Under the pieces are notes generated by a model. That model was not told the DNA's origin. It did no database searches and worked only from the letters and a program-made list of their open reading frames with translations. DNA of 64,000 nucleotides, from assembly GCA_000708835.1 (NCBI GenBank), contig DF236997.1:217608-281607 (forward strand). Direction: 5' to 3'. Within the stretch, counting starts at the first letter, position 1. Each line of letters starts with the position of its first letter. Shown in pieces: positions 26,534 to 39,086 of this stretch. The position numbers and the translations under genes are program-made. This stretch comes from Klebsormidium nitens (lineage: Eukaryota; Streptophyta; Klebsormidiophyceae; Klebsormidiales; Klebsormidiaceae).

Positions 26534-29500
26534 ATGTCGATCGCAGGTGGAGCGACGGCGCTCGGCGCTAAGGCCACGTTTGTGAATCCCGCGTCCCTTG
26601 TAAACAGCGCTGCTTCCAACCACTTGGCCCACACACCTGCTGCGGCGGCCCTGCCCCATGCCCTTACACGCACAAACAGTCTCGGGTCCGGTTCTTTGTT
26701 TGCAAGCCTGTCTCTGGATGGCTCTCCGAGCAGCTCGTACTCCGGCCAGAAGCTCAGCGGAGCGACTCAAAAAGAAATAAAGCAAAGTCGGAAGAGGCAG
26801 GGTGGCGCGCTGAATACGACCGCAGCATTCGGCAACGTCTTGGGAGGCTTGTTTGGGGGTTCAAAGGGCGACGATGGGTCAGCGACAGCGAAAAAGTATG
26901 CGTCAAATGTTGAGAAAATCAACGGGCTTGAGGCGAGAATGCAGGCGCTGAGCGACGAGGAGTTGCGGCAATGGACAACGGAACTGCAGCGGAGGGTCCG
27001 GGGCGGGGAAAGTTTAGATATTGTGCTGCCCGTGGCATTCGCAGTGGTTAGGGAAGCGTCTAAGCGGGTGCTGGGGCTCCGGCCTTTTGACGTGCAACTG
27101 ATTGGTGAGTCGGCGCATCTGCTCTTTCAAATGGGCTGCCCACCTTAATTCGAGAATTGAAGCAGCCCTAAAAGCCCTAAAAGTGGCCCTTGCTGAATGA
27201 CATTGGGTTCCTTAGAATAAGGGCGGAGCGGTTTCAGAAAGTTCTTCCTGAGTCCTGTATATGGACGTTTTTAGACATTGGTCACATTGTTCTTTGCCTC
27301 TGCAAAATCTGTGGCAAGGTAGTGTTGTTTCCGAAGTGGGTAGGTCAGCCGTCATTAGGTGGCCATATTGTGGTGGCATACTTTCGAACTTTCTTAAAAG
27401 TCCACGTTCAGGTTCAGCGGATAGGATTGATAAAACTTTTGCAAGACTAGTGTCGGTCGAAAATGTCGTCCACCAAGTCAAGCACTTCGGCTAGCACCAT
27501 GCATAATCCTCTCTGCGTGAATGGGGAAATGATTTTGTCTGATGTCGGGCCGATTTCAGAGGGCGGTTTGGTACGCGCCATCTGCTCGCACATAAATGTC
27601 TCGCAAACAGTCATCAATGTTCCTATGCCAGGTGGTATGGTGTTGCACAAGGGCGAGATTGCGGAGATGCGGACGGGGGAGGGCAAGACGTTGGTGGCCG
27701 TGCTGCCCGCGTTTCTGAACGCACTGTCTGGAAAGAGCGTGCACGTTGTCACGGTCAATGATTATCTGGCACGGCGTGATTGCGAGTGGGTGGGCCAGGT
27801 GCACCGCTTCCTGGGCCTCAAGGTGCGTGCCCGCTGTAGAGGATATCCTTCTTTGTTCGTTCGCTGTGTTTTGTTGGCGCCTGACTGCAGTTTGAAGCAG
27901 CGGTGAGGACGCTTTGCTGTTGTTGAGATCCAGGCAATTACGGCATTCGACTGTCAAACTTTGTGTTTAGTAGGAGTGCGTTCGGTCGCAAGCAGCCGGG
28001 CGGAATTCCCTATGGTCTGGGCTACGTTTCTTCACTCAGCAAGGGGCAGGTCTCTTGAATCTTATGGGTCAGGAGAGATCAAGGAAGTAACAGAGCACTC
28101 CATGCTCTTAGATACAACTTGAAAGAGCATATAAAAGTACAAGCATTGGACTCGTGCTAAGGGTATAGTTCTGTTGGATATTGTGAAAGGCTGGTGAAGG
28201 CTGGTGTGATGCTTGTTTCCCTGGGCAGCTTGTTGCCCAAGTCCGACTACTGCTTTGAGGGCTATTTCGTGCCTCACCCGAAACTGTCAATTCCTTCACC
28301 GAATACTGCCATATTTGCCATATCAGAAAACCCGTTTTTAAAGCATGCTTTGCAAGCGTTTTGACCGCAATAGTACCACAAGGCCATCCTCCAACTTGTG
28401 CATCTTTTGTGTGCTGAATTTCAAAGGTCTATATTACAGCTTTCTTTTCACCCCTGGCGTATCCCTGCTCCAGTAATGACTTTGTCACAACTTTGGGGAG
28501 TCAAGAGTTCCGTCAGCGGTTGGTTCGGCATCATTATATTTTTAAAGGTTCTCTGTTACAACAGGCAGAGACCAAGATGGTTAGAAGAAAGGCAAAGCGA
28601 AAGGAGGGCTCAATGGGAGGGCATGTTCCGACGCTTTCTCATTTCTTTCTGCAGGTGGGCCTCATCCAAGCTGGCATGACCTCCGAGCAGCGGCGGGAGA
28701 GCTACGCCGCTGACATCACATATGTGACCAATAGCGAGCTTGGGTTTGACTATCTTAGGGACAACATTGCAGGGGTGAGCATCTCGTTGAGTGGTTGGGA
28801 TTGAGTGTTTTGACATACTCGGAAAAGGTCTGACAGAAAGCTGTTATTGGATAGACGGAAATGTTCTGTGCACGCTTTGGAATATTGAAGACGCTTTTGC
28901 CAGACTGGAAGTAGAGCTATCTGTTGGTGCATCTGCTTTTCCGCCAGTTCATGTCTTGGCTTGTAATGGTACAGTGCGGCTCTGCTGCCCAAACGTCTGA
29001 CCTTGGCTTACGTCTCTCTTAACCAACACCTTTCCAGCTTACACAACGGATTCTCCTCATAACACCTTTCTTGACTGTCTGTCGACCTCGGCCTTCGTTC
29101 TACTATCCTGAAAGTCCCCTCTGCACGGACTTGCGTCCTCATGTTCTTCCTCCCTGAATCACACTCTTCTTGCCTAATTTCCCCCACCTCGCTCGTTGCT
29201 TCAGGCGAGAGAGGACCTAGTGCTGCAGCGCGAGTTCAGCTACTGTATCATTGACGAGGTCGACTCCATTCTCATCGACGAGGCGCGCACGCCGCTCATC
29301 ATCTCCGGGGAGAGCGACAAGCCGGGGAAGAAGTACGAGATGGCCGCAAAGATTGCATCCATTTTCGAGCGGGACTTCCATTACACCGTCGACGAGAAGG
29401 CCAAGTCGGTCGTGCTCCAGGAGAAGGGCTACGAAGACGCGGAGGCAGCGCTTGCGGTGAGTATCTGTTTGCTTATCAAGACAGGGACAGTCCGACAAGA

Positions 29501-32500
29501 GGTTTGCAGAAATTTGGATGACACATGGGATTGGTTGCGGTAGCCTTCCGCTTCAGTGGATTGTTAGGGAGTTGGAGAGGCGGTAGCAAATCGGCGTTTA
29601 AATGCTGGGTTTTCTTGATCAACACCTGGGCTGTAGGAAACGCCGAATCTCCTCGGGTGATTGGGGTTCCTGACGTCTTCCACAAACGAGCTCCTGTCGG
29701 GAAGACGACAACAGTTGTCAGGTTTGCCCCAATCAACGACACAGCATCCAGACATGACGCGGAGAGTGTTTGAGAAAACAGACGTCATCTAATCTCACTC
29801 TTTGTGCTTCATGCGGCAAAATGGGCACAACAAAATTCCTGCAAGCGTCTGCACGCAGTCCGGACAAGAGCCTTCTCATTCCTCTTTCTCAGGTCAAGGA
29901 CCTTTACGACCCGCGCGAGCAGTGGGCGTCGTACATTCTGAATGCGATCAAGGCCAAGGAGCTGTTCCTGCGGGACGTCAACTACATCGTGAAGAACGGC
30001 GAGATCTACATTGTAGACGAGTTCACCGGCAGAGTCATGGAGGTACGTGGCAAGTCTGCGTCGCTCAGCGAAGACAAGACATCAGATGTTTTCTTGAAGA
30101 AGAAGAATGCCTTGATACGACAGTATTTTCCCCGTCGAAGAATGACGGGGTTCAGGAGACTGAGTGGAAAGCCGGTACATGTGTCGAGTTCAAAGCGGGG
30201 CAATCAAGGAATTCAAGGGCAGAGTTTTTAGCAATGTAGCATACCAAGGCACCGCCGAAGTAACCTGAGCCCGGAATGTGCCTGAGTTTTCAATTAAGAC
30301 ACTTATAGGAATTATATAGAGATGAACATGAAAAATAGACTGACCGAATTAGTATACACGATATCGTTAGTATTCTCTGCTCTCCGCCTGTCAAACGATG
30401 CGGACCTGTGTCGGAGGGCTATGATTGCATTTCTAAGCATCGGTCACTGATGCTTGTGACTGCAGGGACGGGTCAAAGCTTCCGCCAGTGGGCTTGGTTG
30501 CTTCATCAGACAACTGCACCTCAGCTTCCTTCACACCCTGCACAGGCAGCCTACATCACAAGTCTTAGCTGCGGATTAGCTTCGAGAAGGCTCAGTTCTA
30601 ATCCGTCTCCCGTCTGTACAGGGTCGGCGGTGGAGCGAGGGGCTGCACCAGGCGGTGGAGGCGAAGGAGGGGCTGGAGGTGCGCAACGAGACGGTGACGC
30701 TGGCGAGCATCAGCTACCAGAACTTCTTCCTGCAGTACCCCAAGATCTGCGGCATGACCGGCACCGCCGCCACTGAGGCCAACGAGTTCAAGAACATCTA
30801 CAAGCTCGACGTCACGTGCATCCCCACCAATCGGCCCATGGTCAGAAAGGTGAGGCGCGGCGCGGGAGACGCTCCGGGGGGAGTGGAAAAGTGGCCCCAC
30901 AAACGCTTTATCGCCGCTTTCTCTTTGACTGCTCTCCTCACGGCCAAGTTTGTTTTTCCCCTTGATGTGAATTTTCCATGCAGGTTCCTTTCAGTAATGC
31001 ACGTCAGCTGATCGTGGCAATCGGTTTTGCTTGTCATCCTGGAAGGATACTCAACAGGATTTTCCGCAGAGTAGGATACCCATCTAGTCAACTACTTAAC
31101 GCCCCCCGCTCCGTAACTTTCACCTCAACGTCTCATGAACCTCCTTTGAAGATTGCTACTACACCCGCGGTCACTGACAGCAAGTCAGACATGGGCGTCG
31201 TTAACCCCTTCACTAAACCTCTCCCTTATCCCTCTCGAAACCTGTTTTCAGGACGAGAGCGACGTGGTGTTCCGTAGCGTGGACGGCAAGTGGCGCGCTG
31301 CGGTGGTGGAGGTTGTGCGCATCCACAAGCAGGGCCGCCCCGTGCTGGTCGGCACCACCTCCGTCGAACAGTCGGAGCTCATCTCGGAGAAGCTCACAGA
31401 GGCCGGCATTAAGCACTCGGTACGTTTCCTTGCGGCATCTTCCCTTGAATTGAGCCTTTGGGGCAGTTTTCTTGCTTCAGTGTAAGTTTTGAGATAACAT
31501 GCTGATCGAGCAATCGGAGCTCATCTTCGAGAAGCTCACAGAGGCCGGCATCAAGCACTCGGTGCGCTTACCGTCGGCTCTCTACCTGACTTCGATGTTC
31601 TTCTTTGGCAGCTCGTTTTTTAATCAACAAGTTGACCTACTCCCTTCGTGAATGAGAACCTTGTCCGGTTATTATGTTGACGGTAGGTCTAGAGACGCGC
31701 ACTCTCGACGGCAAAGCAGCCATAACCTGATGTGACGCCCAAGCGCTAGATCTCCTCCACTCAGAACGTTACTCAATTATGCAGAAACTATCCTTATGCA
31801 CAGATATCAGTCAAAAGCAAATGTGACGAAGCCCGGAGCAAGGTCGAAATGCTGCAGCTGTATCGGGTCTCTAATCAAATGCCCGCTGAAACATGCTCTT
31901 CTTTCCTGCCAGCTCTTGAACGCCAAGCCCGAGAACGTGGAGCGCGAGGCCGAAATTGTGGCGCAAAGTGGTCGGCGAGGCGCGGTCACGATTGCGACCA
32001 ACATGGCAGGGCGAGGGACGGATATCATTCTGGGGGGGAACGCAGAGTACATGGCCAAGCTGAAGCTGAGGGAGGTCCTCATGCCCAAGTGAGCAAACCG
32101 AACAACATGCGATTATTGGCGGTTGAATCGAGGCGAAAGGCAGTTTATGTGGCTGCTTTCTGAGGCCTCGTTTTGGCTCGAAATGAGCTGTTGGACCGCC
32201 TTCAACAGGTCCATGTACTTCTGAGAAATTTGTCGGAAAGATGTAAGACAGTTGATTTCGATTCTTAGAAAGAGACGCTCTTTCTGGATTGTTTAAGTAA
32301 GACTAGAAGAGACGTGCGGAACTGATCGTGTTGACGCGTGCAGGGTGGTGCGGATAAACGACGAGGAGCTGCCCAATCTGCGGGGCAAGAGGATGATCAT
32401 CCGGTCGTGGCGGGTGAGCAGGCCGAGTTCACAATTTCAAACACGAGAGTTCTGTTTGAAAATTCATTGGGTTTTAAAAATCCAATGGTTTGCTCAGTCA

Positions 32501-35500
32501 TGGCAGAAGATGAGGGATTGGGTCCAAGCACTGAAGCAATGGCAGTTCGCAAGCAGTGTCCGGTTGGATGAAGACTCTCCTGTGCTTGTGGAACTTATCT
32601 CGCGGCTTGGACAATGTCAAGTGGACAAGCGAACTGGTACTGGAGTGGAAACAGCGTTTTCGGTCTGTTCAGAAAGAAAGCTTTCACGATCGTGCTGCCA
32701 GGGAGTCGTCCTTTTGGTGTCTCCAAACAGCAATCCGCTCCTTCGTATTCTGTCCCAGACATCGAGGAGCGAGACTTCGGTTCACCTTTGCAGCACAGAA
32801 AACTCTCTTCCGTAGACCCGTTCCAAGGGCAAATTATTACAACTGGAGGGTTTGTCCAGTGTAGCTGTCAGATGACAATTTCGCCCCTGTCTGGAAGGTT
32901 TTGCCCTTAACCACAACTGGTTTGAGAGCATCGTGCAGATGTGGATTACGCTTTCCTTGGTAGAAGGGCACTAACGCAACCAGAAACCGAAGTGGGTTAA
33001 CGCTGATCTCTTACCTGTGTTTCGCAGACGTCCCCCGACCTGTACCCCGCTAAGCTGAAACCCGAAACGTTGGCCCTCGCCGAAGAGGCGGCCAAAGCTG
33101 CGGAAGAGGCGTGGGGCACAAAAGCAGTGCCGGAACTAGAGGCGGAGGAACGCCTCTCGATTGCGGCGGAAAGGGTGAGGCCGCCTTGCCTGTATTTGCG
33201 CTGTACGTCTAGTCCACAAACAAAGATCGTGCGGAAGGAGAGTCTTGTTTTAAGGTCAGAATTGTGCGCCTGAGATTAGAGATGGACAGTGGAGCGTTGC
33301 TCGGGCGACTGTTGAAGGAAGAGCTCGCAAAGTCAAAAAGGCATGGAGGAAAGGAGGTACTGATCCGAGCTGACAGGGCTGTCTCGTGCACCATCTGCTT
33401 TGTGCTTTTTTACCTTGTCACCCAAGGCCGTTATTTCCCCTTCACGAGTACGCTACGAATGTCTAGGTTACTCGGATACCCCTCGCTTCTCAACAGGACG
33501 AATAGAACGCCCTACAAGATGTTCGTCCTTGTGCCCTCGTTCTTTCGCAAATTCCACTCTCTCGTTATGCCGCAGGCGCCGACGTCGGACCCAGTGATTG
33601 CGAAGCTGCGCGAGGCGTTCAATGCGATGGAGGCCGAGTTCAAGACGTATACGGACAAAGAGAAAGAGGAGGTCATCAAGCTGGGGGGATTGCACGTTGT
33701 AGGAACGGAGCGCCACGAGTCGCGGCGTATTGACAACCAGGTACGAAGCGGTCGGGGCACTTCTACTTCTGGGCTATCTCGCGGCCTTGTTGGGTGACTA
33801 CTTTCAATCCGTTTGTGCATCGTTTGGGTTAGAGGTTTTCCTCGGAGTGCATGCTCTGGTCGGAAAGTAGGTTGAGAAGAAGTGCATGTTGACGGATGAC
33901 CTTCTTCTGCTGAGGTGAGTTGAGCCGGTTGGCGCCGACCTGCTTGACCCTGTTCGCCCCCCCATCACTACAATCAACTCAGTGGACAAGTCGCTGTGCG
34001 CCTCATATTGCATCCTTGGCTGAAGTCCATCTGTAGGGTAACGCGTTCTCCAAAACCGCACGCATTCCTCAAGTTAACATCGAGCTCCCTGGATATCCAT
34101 GCTCGGCTTCCCCGCTCTCGTTGCAGCTGCGGGGCCGTTGCGGGCGGCAGGCGATTCTGGCAGCACTTGTTACTCCCCATTTGCTGGTGTTAAAATGCTT
34201 TTGCTGCAGAGTGGTTTAGTTCAGAACGGAACGAGCGGCGGATCCTCTGTGCTAACTTTCTCCTCACTCTCGTTGCAGCTGCGGGGCCGCAGCGGGCGGC
34301 AGGGCGACCCCGGGAGCACGCGCTACTTCTTGTCGTTGGAGGACAACTTGTTCCGCGTGTTTGGCGGCGACCGCATGAAGAACCTCATGACCGCGTTCCG
34401 CATCGACGACCTGCCGCTCGAGTCGCGCATGCTCACCTCCAGCCTGGACGAGGCGCAGAAGAAGGTCGAGCAGTACTACTACGAGCTCAGGTGCGGGCTG
34501 GGTTCGGGTTTTAGCTTGCGTTTGAGTTTCGGATCTTGGTCTTGGGCTTTTGTGTCATGATTTTGGGTTTTTAGGTTGGAAGTGTTCGCAGAAGAAGGTT
34601 GAGCAGTACTCCGACAAGCTCAGGTGCGGGCTCGGTTCTGGTCTGGGTCGCCTTTTGAGAGGTAATCTTGGCATTTGAAAGAGTTTGAGCTTGCGAAGAT
34701 GGGCTTGGGGCGCAGAAGAAGGTCGAGCAGTATCGTTACGAGCTGAGGTGCTTCAGCATTGAGGTCTAGGGGCTTATGTTTCAGTGGTTGGTGCCAAGGA
34801 GACGATGCAAGATGATGAGGTATTTTTGTCGATAGGAGCCGTTTGCACTGGTCCAACTTAAGCTGCGGGGCCTTTCTCCGGTTTGATTTGCGTAGGCGAC
34901 TGGGCATTTTGCACGAGAAGCGAAGTTCGAGGCGGAAACAGGAGGCCCTTCCTGTTGATTCGCGAGCTGTTGAGATTCGTAACCCAATATGAATCTGACA
35001 ACCGTTCCTCGGACAGTTGAGACACTGTCTTGACGGAGCTGCCCCGCTGTCCAAGCCCGTCTTTGTCACCTTCTTGATTCGTAATTCAGCCTTACTAAGT
35101 GATTGACCATCCACCGTGATTTTAATCCGCTACAGGAAGCAGCTGTTCGAGTACGACGAGGTGCTCAACAGCCAGCGCGAAAAGGTGTACGCGGACCGCC
35201 GCCAAGCGCTTGTCGCGGAGAGCCTGGAGGGCCAGATGATTGGCTACGCGGAGCGGACCATGGACGACATTCTGGAGGCCAATATTGACCCCACGCTGCC
35301 GCGCGACCAGTGGCCCATGGAACCGCTCGTCGGGAAACTGATCCAGTGAGTGGGCATCGAGATTCTGTCCGTGGTTACAGGCGGCAAGCTCACCCACTCG
35401 ATGACTTAGCGTTCTCTCTTCTCGTCGCTCTCGCACGAGGTCGAAGATGAATGAGCTTCTTACGAGGTTGTGTGCCGAGCGCCACTGCAAGTCGAAACCA

Positions 35501-37162
35501 GAATCCACTTGAACGTAAACCAGATGAGCTTTGGAAACACACGTGTTGTGAATCCTGAGTGTCGTGGCATGCCTTAAGCTGCACACTGCGGATTTAAATG
35601 TGGGCGGCCCTCTCTGAGCATATAGACTTTGCCCAAGCAAGGACGGGAAGAAATTCTGCTTTCATTGATCAGCTCTGCCTCTACGAGTTGCCTGAACAGA
35701 ACAAGCTCGATTGAAACACCACCGTCTCAGAAACTGTAAATTCCTCGCCCCAGGTATTGCTGGATGCTGGAGGATCTTACTCCCGAGCTGCTCAACGAGT
35801 ACTGCCCGACTTACGATAGCCTGCGCGACTACTTGCGCGAGCTGAGCCGCAACGCGTACCTAGAGAAGCGGCGCGCGGTGGAGGAGCTGAAGCCGGGGCT
35901 CATGGACCAGGCGGAGCGTTTCTTCGTGCTGAGCCAGACGGACAACCTGTGGAAGGAGCACCTGCAAGCCATCAAGTTCGTGCAGCAGGTGAGCGCCACG
36001 TGGCAGGGCAGGAGAAGGTAGAAGAGGAAAAGTCACACTAGGAGGAAGGGCCGGGGGGAACGGGCGGCAAAGAAAAGTAGGCAGTGTTGGAAGTGGGTAC
36101 GAAGAGATTGCGGAAGCGGGCCTTAAAGAATAAGCTCAGTAGAGAGGAGATATCGTGGGACTCGAAGGACAGCTCTGGTGAAAGTTGGGTTGATCGGTCT
36201 GAAGTGCCGTCATTGCAGTGCACGACCTCGTTGATCTTTTGAGGAGACAGATTTTTTGAGTGTTTGATTCTTACTGCCAGTCTGCAAATTGCATTTCTGC
36301 TGCTACGTCGAAACTCCCCGCGTCAGGTCGGTTCGTTTCGGCTCGGCGACTGTCCATTTTCATCGTGGCCTTTCTGCGGGTTAGTGACACATGGGCGATT
36401 TCTTACAGGCGGTCGGCTTGCGCGGGTACGGCCAGAAGGACCCGTTGATCGAGTACAAGCTGGAGGGGTATAACCTCTTCCTCGAAATGATGGCGCAAAT
36501 TAGACGGAACGTCATCTACTCGGTCTATCAGGTAAGCGCTTTGAGAAGCTGCCGTCCTTCTGGGGTCTTCGAACGAGTAGTTGATCCTTGATGTGATTGT
36601 GATGGCTGCGATGAGCTTATCTTGACCCGCTTCTCCAAGCGGTTGCTTCACCAATGCCAGCTCAGCCGCGAACAAACGCCAAAAATCGGAGCTGTGCAAA
36701 GCTTGTCTGGTCGATTGATCAAATTTTCAAGGGCTACCGTCAAAGCATTCCTGCATTCGCTGCATTTTCTCTTTGGTTGTTTCCTTTTTTTGAGATGCCT
36801 CGGGACTGCTATGAAGAGCGTCTTGGTAGGTGGCATGCCTTCGCGACTGCTTTTTGAAGGAAAACTTCAACGCAGACGACAATAGGCAGGGACTGATTCT
36901 TCACAACGACCACTTTGTATTGCAGTTCCAGCCGGTCATTCAAAAGAACGAGGACGGCTCTACGGAGCTTGCATCCAAGCCGTCCACAGAGGGGTCGGAA
37001 GAGGAAACAGCCATCGAGCAACCTGTAGCTGCCACAAATGGAGCCGCCGCCAATGGCGTAAGTGAAAAGGTGGCAGTAGTGGCCGCTGCATCCGGGGCTC
37101 GGCAAGGCGCCCCTGTGGGGGGCCGGCAACCAAAGGGGAAGGGCAGGTCAAAAAGGCGGTAG
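26534..37162 (+). CDS. SECA1: Plastid SecA preprotein translocase ATPase (16 exons)
   Basis: Exons 26534-27104, 27632-27822, 28655-28774, 29205-29456, 29893-30042, 30622-30849, 31252-31419, 31913-32088, 32344-32413, 33028-33174, 33576-33740, 34279-34490, 35136-35345, 35754-35988, 36409-36531, 36926-37162 give 1084 aa with every phase matching. SecA is the motor that pushes proteins through the SecYE channel; the plastid form serves the thylakoid. The N-terminal 80 residues are Ser/Ala/Thr-rich with few acids, as in a transit peptide. Walker A is MRTGEGKT (about 202-209), the DEAD-like Walker B is [15 protein letters not shown] (from about 310), and motif VI regions are [14 protein letters not shown] and [12 protein letters not shown]. 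The preprotein-binding region, helical scaffold and wing are all present ([20 protein letters not shown]). The C-terminus is low-complexity, ends in basic residues and lacks the bacterial zinc-binding tail, as in plastid SecA. Introns 7 and 11-12 hold duplicated exon ends (see separate entries). Confidence 0.96.
31506..31567 (+). repeat. Intronic copy of the 3' end and donor site of SecA exon 7
   Basis: The segment copies 31364-31425, the last ~56 coding bases of exon 31252-31419 plus its donor, 142 bp downstream. About 55 of 62 positions agree. The copy still reads in frame ([16 protein letters not shown], with S to F) and keeps a GT donor (cactcg|gtgcgc). Confidence 0.85.
34114..34172 (+). 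repeat. Intronic copy of the acceptor and 5' end of SecA exon 12
   Basis: This copies about 34266-34325: the pyrimidine tract, the acceptor (ctctcgttgcag) and the first ~45 coding bases of exon 34279-34490 lie 152 bp upstream of the original. The start encodes LRGRCGRQ in place of LRGRSGRQ; the reading frame then slips through small changes. Confidence 0.85.
34588..34751 (+). repeat. Two tandem intronic copies of the 3' end and donor of SecA exon 12
   Basis: The exon tail at 34453-34512 (gcgcagaagaaggtcgagca, then the donor) recurs at 34588-34640 and 34710-34751, spaced 135 and 123 bp. Both copies keep the 'cag|gtgcgg' or 'gag|gtgctt' donor context, and the intron sequence between copies is also partly similar, so the unit is exon tail plus intron head. 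Confidence 0.85.
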
Positions 37163-39086
37163 CTTTTCCAATTTGTCGATTATTGCCGATCATTCGGACT
37201 TTTTGATTGGTTTGAGTTGAGATGAGATATGAGGGTGTCGAATTTAAGGTTGTTTCATGCTCAAGATTTGGAAGGTCGTGTTATATAGCCGACAATTCCG
37301 AAACGCTTCCGATCAGTCGCATTCAATATTGGCATGCGTGCTTCGAGAGATCGGATCAGGCACGGTGTTGATACATCAAAGTTATTTGATGTCCGGTTGA
37401 GGAAGTATGCCTTCGACGAGGCTTTCCCAATCGAGCATGAACTTGATACGATCAACCGCAAGGAAACCATTCCTGAGCCTGAGGGTAGTGGATCGTGGGT
37501 CATGGGGCATTAGGATCAGCTACGACATGTGGACGTGACGGTCGCCCTAACGATTTTGCATCGAACTAAGCCTCATAAATTCCATCAGAATGGTGGTGCT
37601 GGATGATGCCAATTGTCTTGATTCATTCTTGTATACCATTTCCGGGAAGATAATGAGAGGCGTCATTACGTGGTCGAGATCATCTCATGTAGACTTCACC
37701 AATCAGATAGCTAGGTACCCAAAGATCCGCACTCGGCTGCATATATTAGCATTCTGGACGCACCAGTTTGTACTAGTTGCAAGTTGCCATCCGACGCGCC
37801 GCTTTCGATCTTTACTAGCGAAACATGCCAGATTCTTCGTGTGCACGCGTTAACGAATTCTTGGATGAATGTGAGAGCTAGTCGTATCGCAGGCATGGTC
37901 TGCACGGTGCTGGCTACCTCATACGTAGCACGTAGCAATTCTGCGGTTAAACTCTGGGGTTACGTAAGTCAGGATACTGTTGTGGAGTACGTCTACATCG
38001 TCTACATAGGTACGGTAGTCCAGACCTGTTGCTGGTCAGGACTCAGCAGTGATTTTAACACGCCTTCCCTGGCTGTACGGACATTCCGCTCTTGGCGGTG
38101 GACAATGACAGACATGTGCTCGGAGCAAACGTGATTGGTCGACGGGATTTTTCAGCAACGACCTCATATCATTGTTGACCACCTACCCGGTGCTCATCCA
38201 AGTCCAGCCCGGCCACCTACCGGGAGCTTCTCCTTGACACTCGAAATTCGGACATAACCTCGACGCCTCTGAAACCGCAGAAGCACTCGCCCCGGCCGGG
38301 CTGCCCGGAAATGTTTGGGTACAAGTTCTCAGGTTTTCAGATAAGTACGACACGTAAGCATCCGATGTGGCAGTAAATATCATGCCCATCGCAATGATTG
38401 TGAAGGTCCGAGACTACGGCACCTGTGTCTAGCAGAGCGGGGACAAGGAGAATCGGTACCGGACGGAAGCTAAGGCTGCGGCCTGTTGGATTTGGGGTTA
38501 TGTCAAACCCAAAGTTGGACTCTCTGGTTCTGAAGCGTCAGATCTTCTGGGATTGATTATCCGACGGCTGCGGTGCACATCGCCTACATCTCAGAGTTAG
38601 GTTTCCAAACGCATCTCAAGCCGTCGGATTGTGTGTAGCGGACATCTGAACGCCCAATCGTCGACAAGAAGACACAGGAAAGTAAGCTGACGTCACTGTT
38701 GAGAGTTCCAACAGCCCCCAGCCTTAGCTTCCGTCCGGTACCGATTCTCCTTGTCCCCGCTCTAGCAGTTCGTGAATCGTGACTGCCCTGACTCAGGGCC
38801 TGAGCCTCAGACTCAAGAGTCATGGTGGCGCTGTGCTGCACCATGCTAGGTAGCTAGGAATGCTTTCGGTGAGGAGACACCACACCTCAAGTGCAGTGGT
38901 TCGCAGCTCAACATTCTCTGCTCAAATTCTCTGCTCCCTCCCATTCTATTCCAAGCTGCAACTCTGGATACAATCGAATTAGCTGCCAAGCTGCATACCT
39001 ACCAGCGCTCAATAAGTAGCGTCGCACAGTTCTGTTAGGACTTTTACTCACCCTTCACTGATTTTTGAAGGTTGCTTCGCACAGAC
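37163..39086. other. Intergenic, holds a foldback element
   Basis: No coding exon recognised. It contains an inverted-repeat element (38434-38763) and the promoter region of the DRM/ARP gene. Confidence 0.5.
38434..38763. mobile_element. MITE-like foldback element with perfect 45-bp terminal inverted repeats
   Basis: 38434-38478 and 38719-38763 are perfect reverse complements over 45 bp (starting agagcggggacaaggagaat). The match continues inward with a few mismatches (ctgttgga / tccaacag). A second, 11-bp inverted pair (atccgacggct / agccgtcggat) lies inside, at about 38558 and 38620. There is no coding capacity. The total size of about 330 bp fits a non-autonomous element; no clear target-site duplication was identified. 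Confidence 0.7.

Noticed and set aside
27463-27631. Upstream open extension of the SecA second exon
   Set aside because: The open frame runs back into intron 1; the SecA alignment resumes exactly at the acceptor before 27632.
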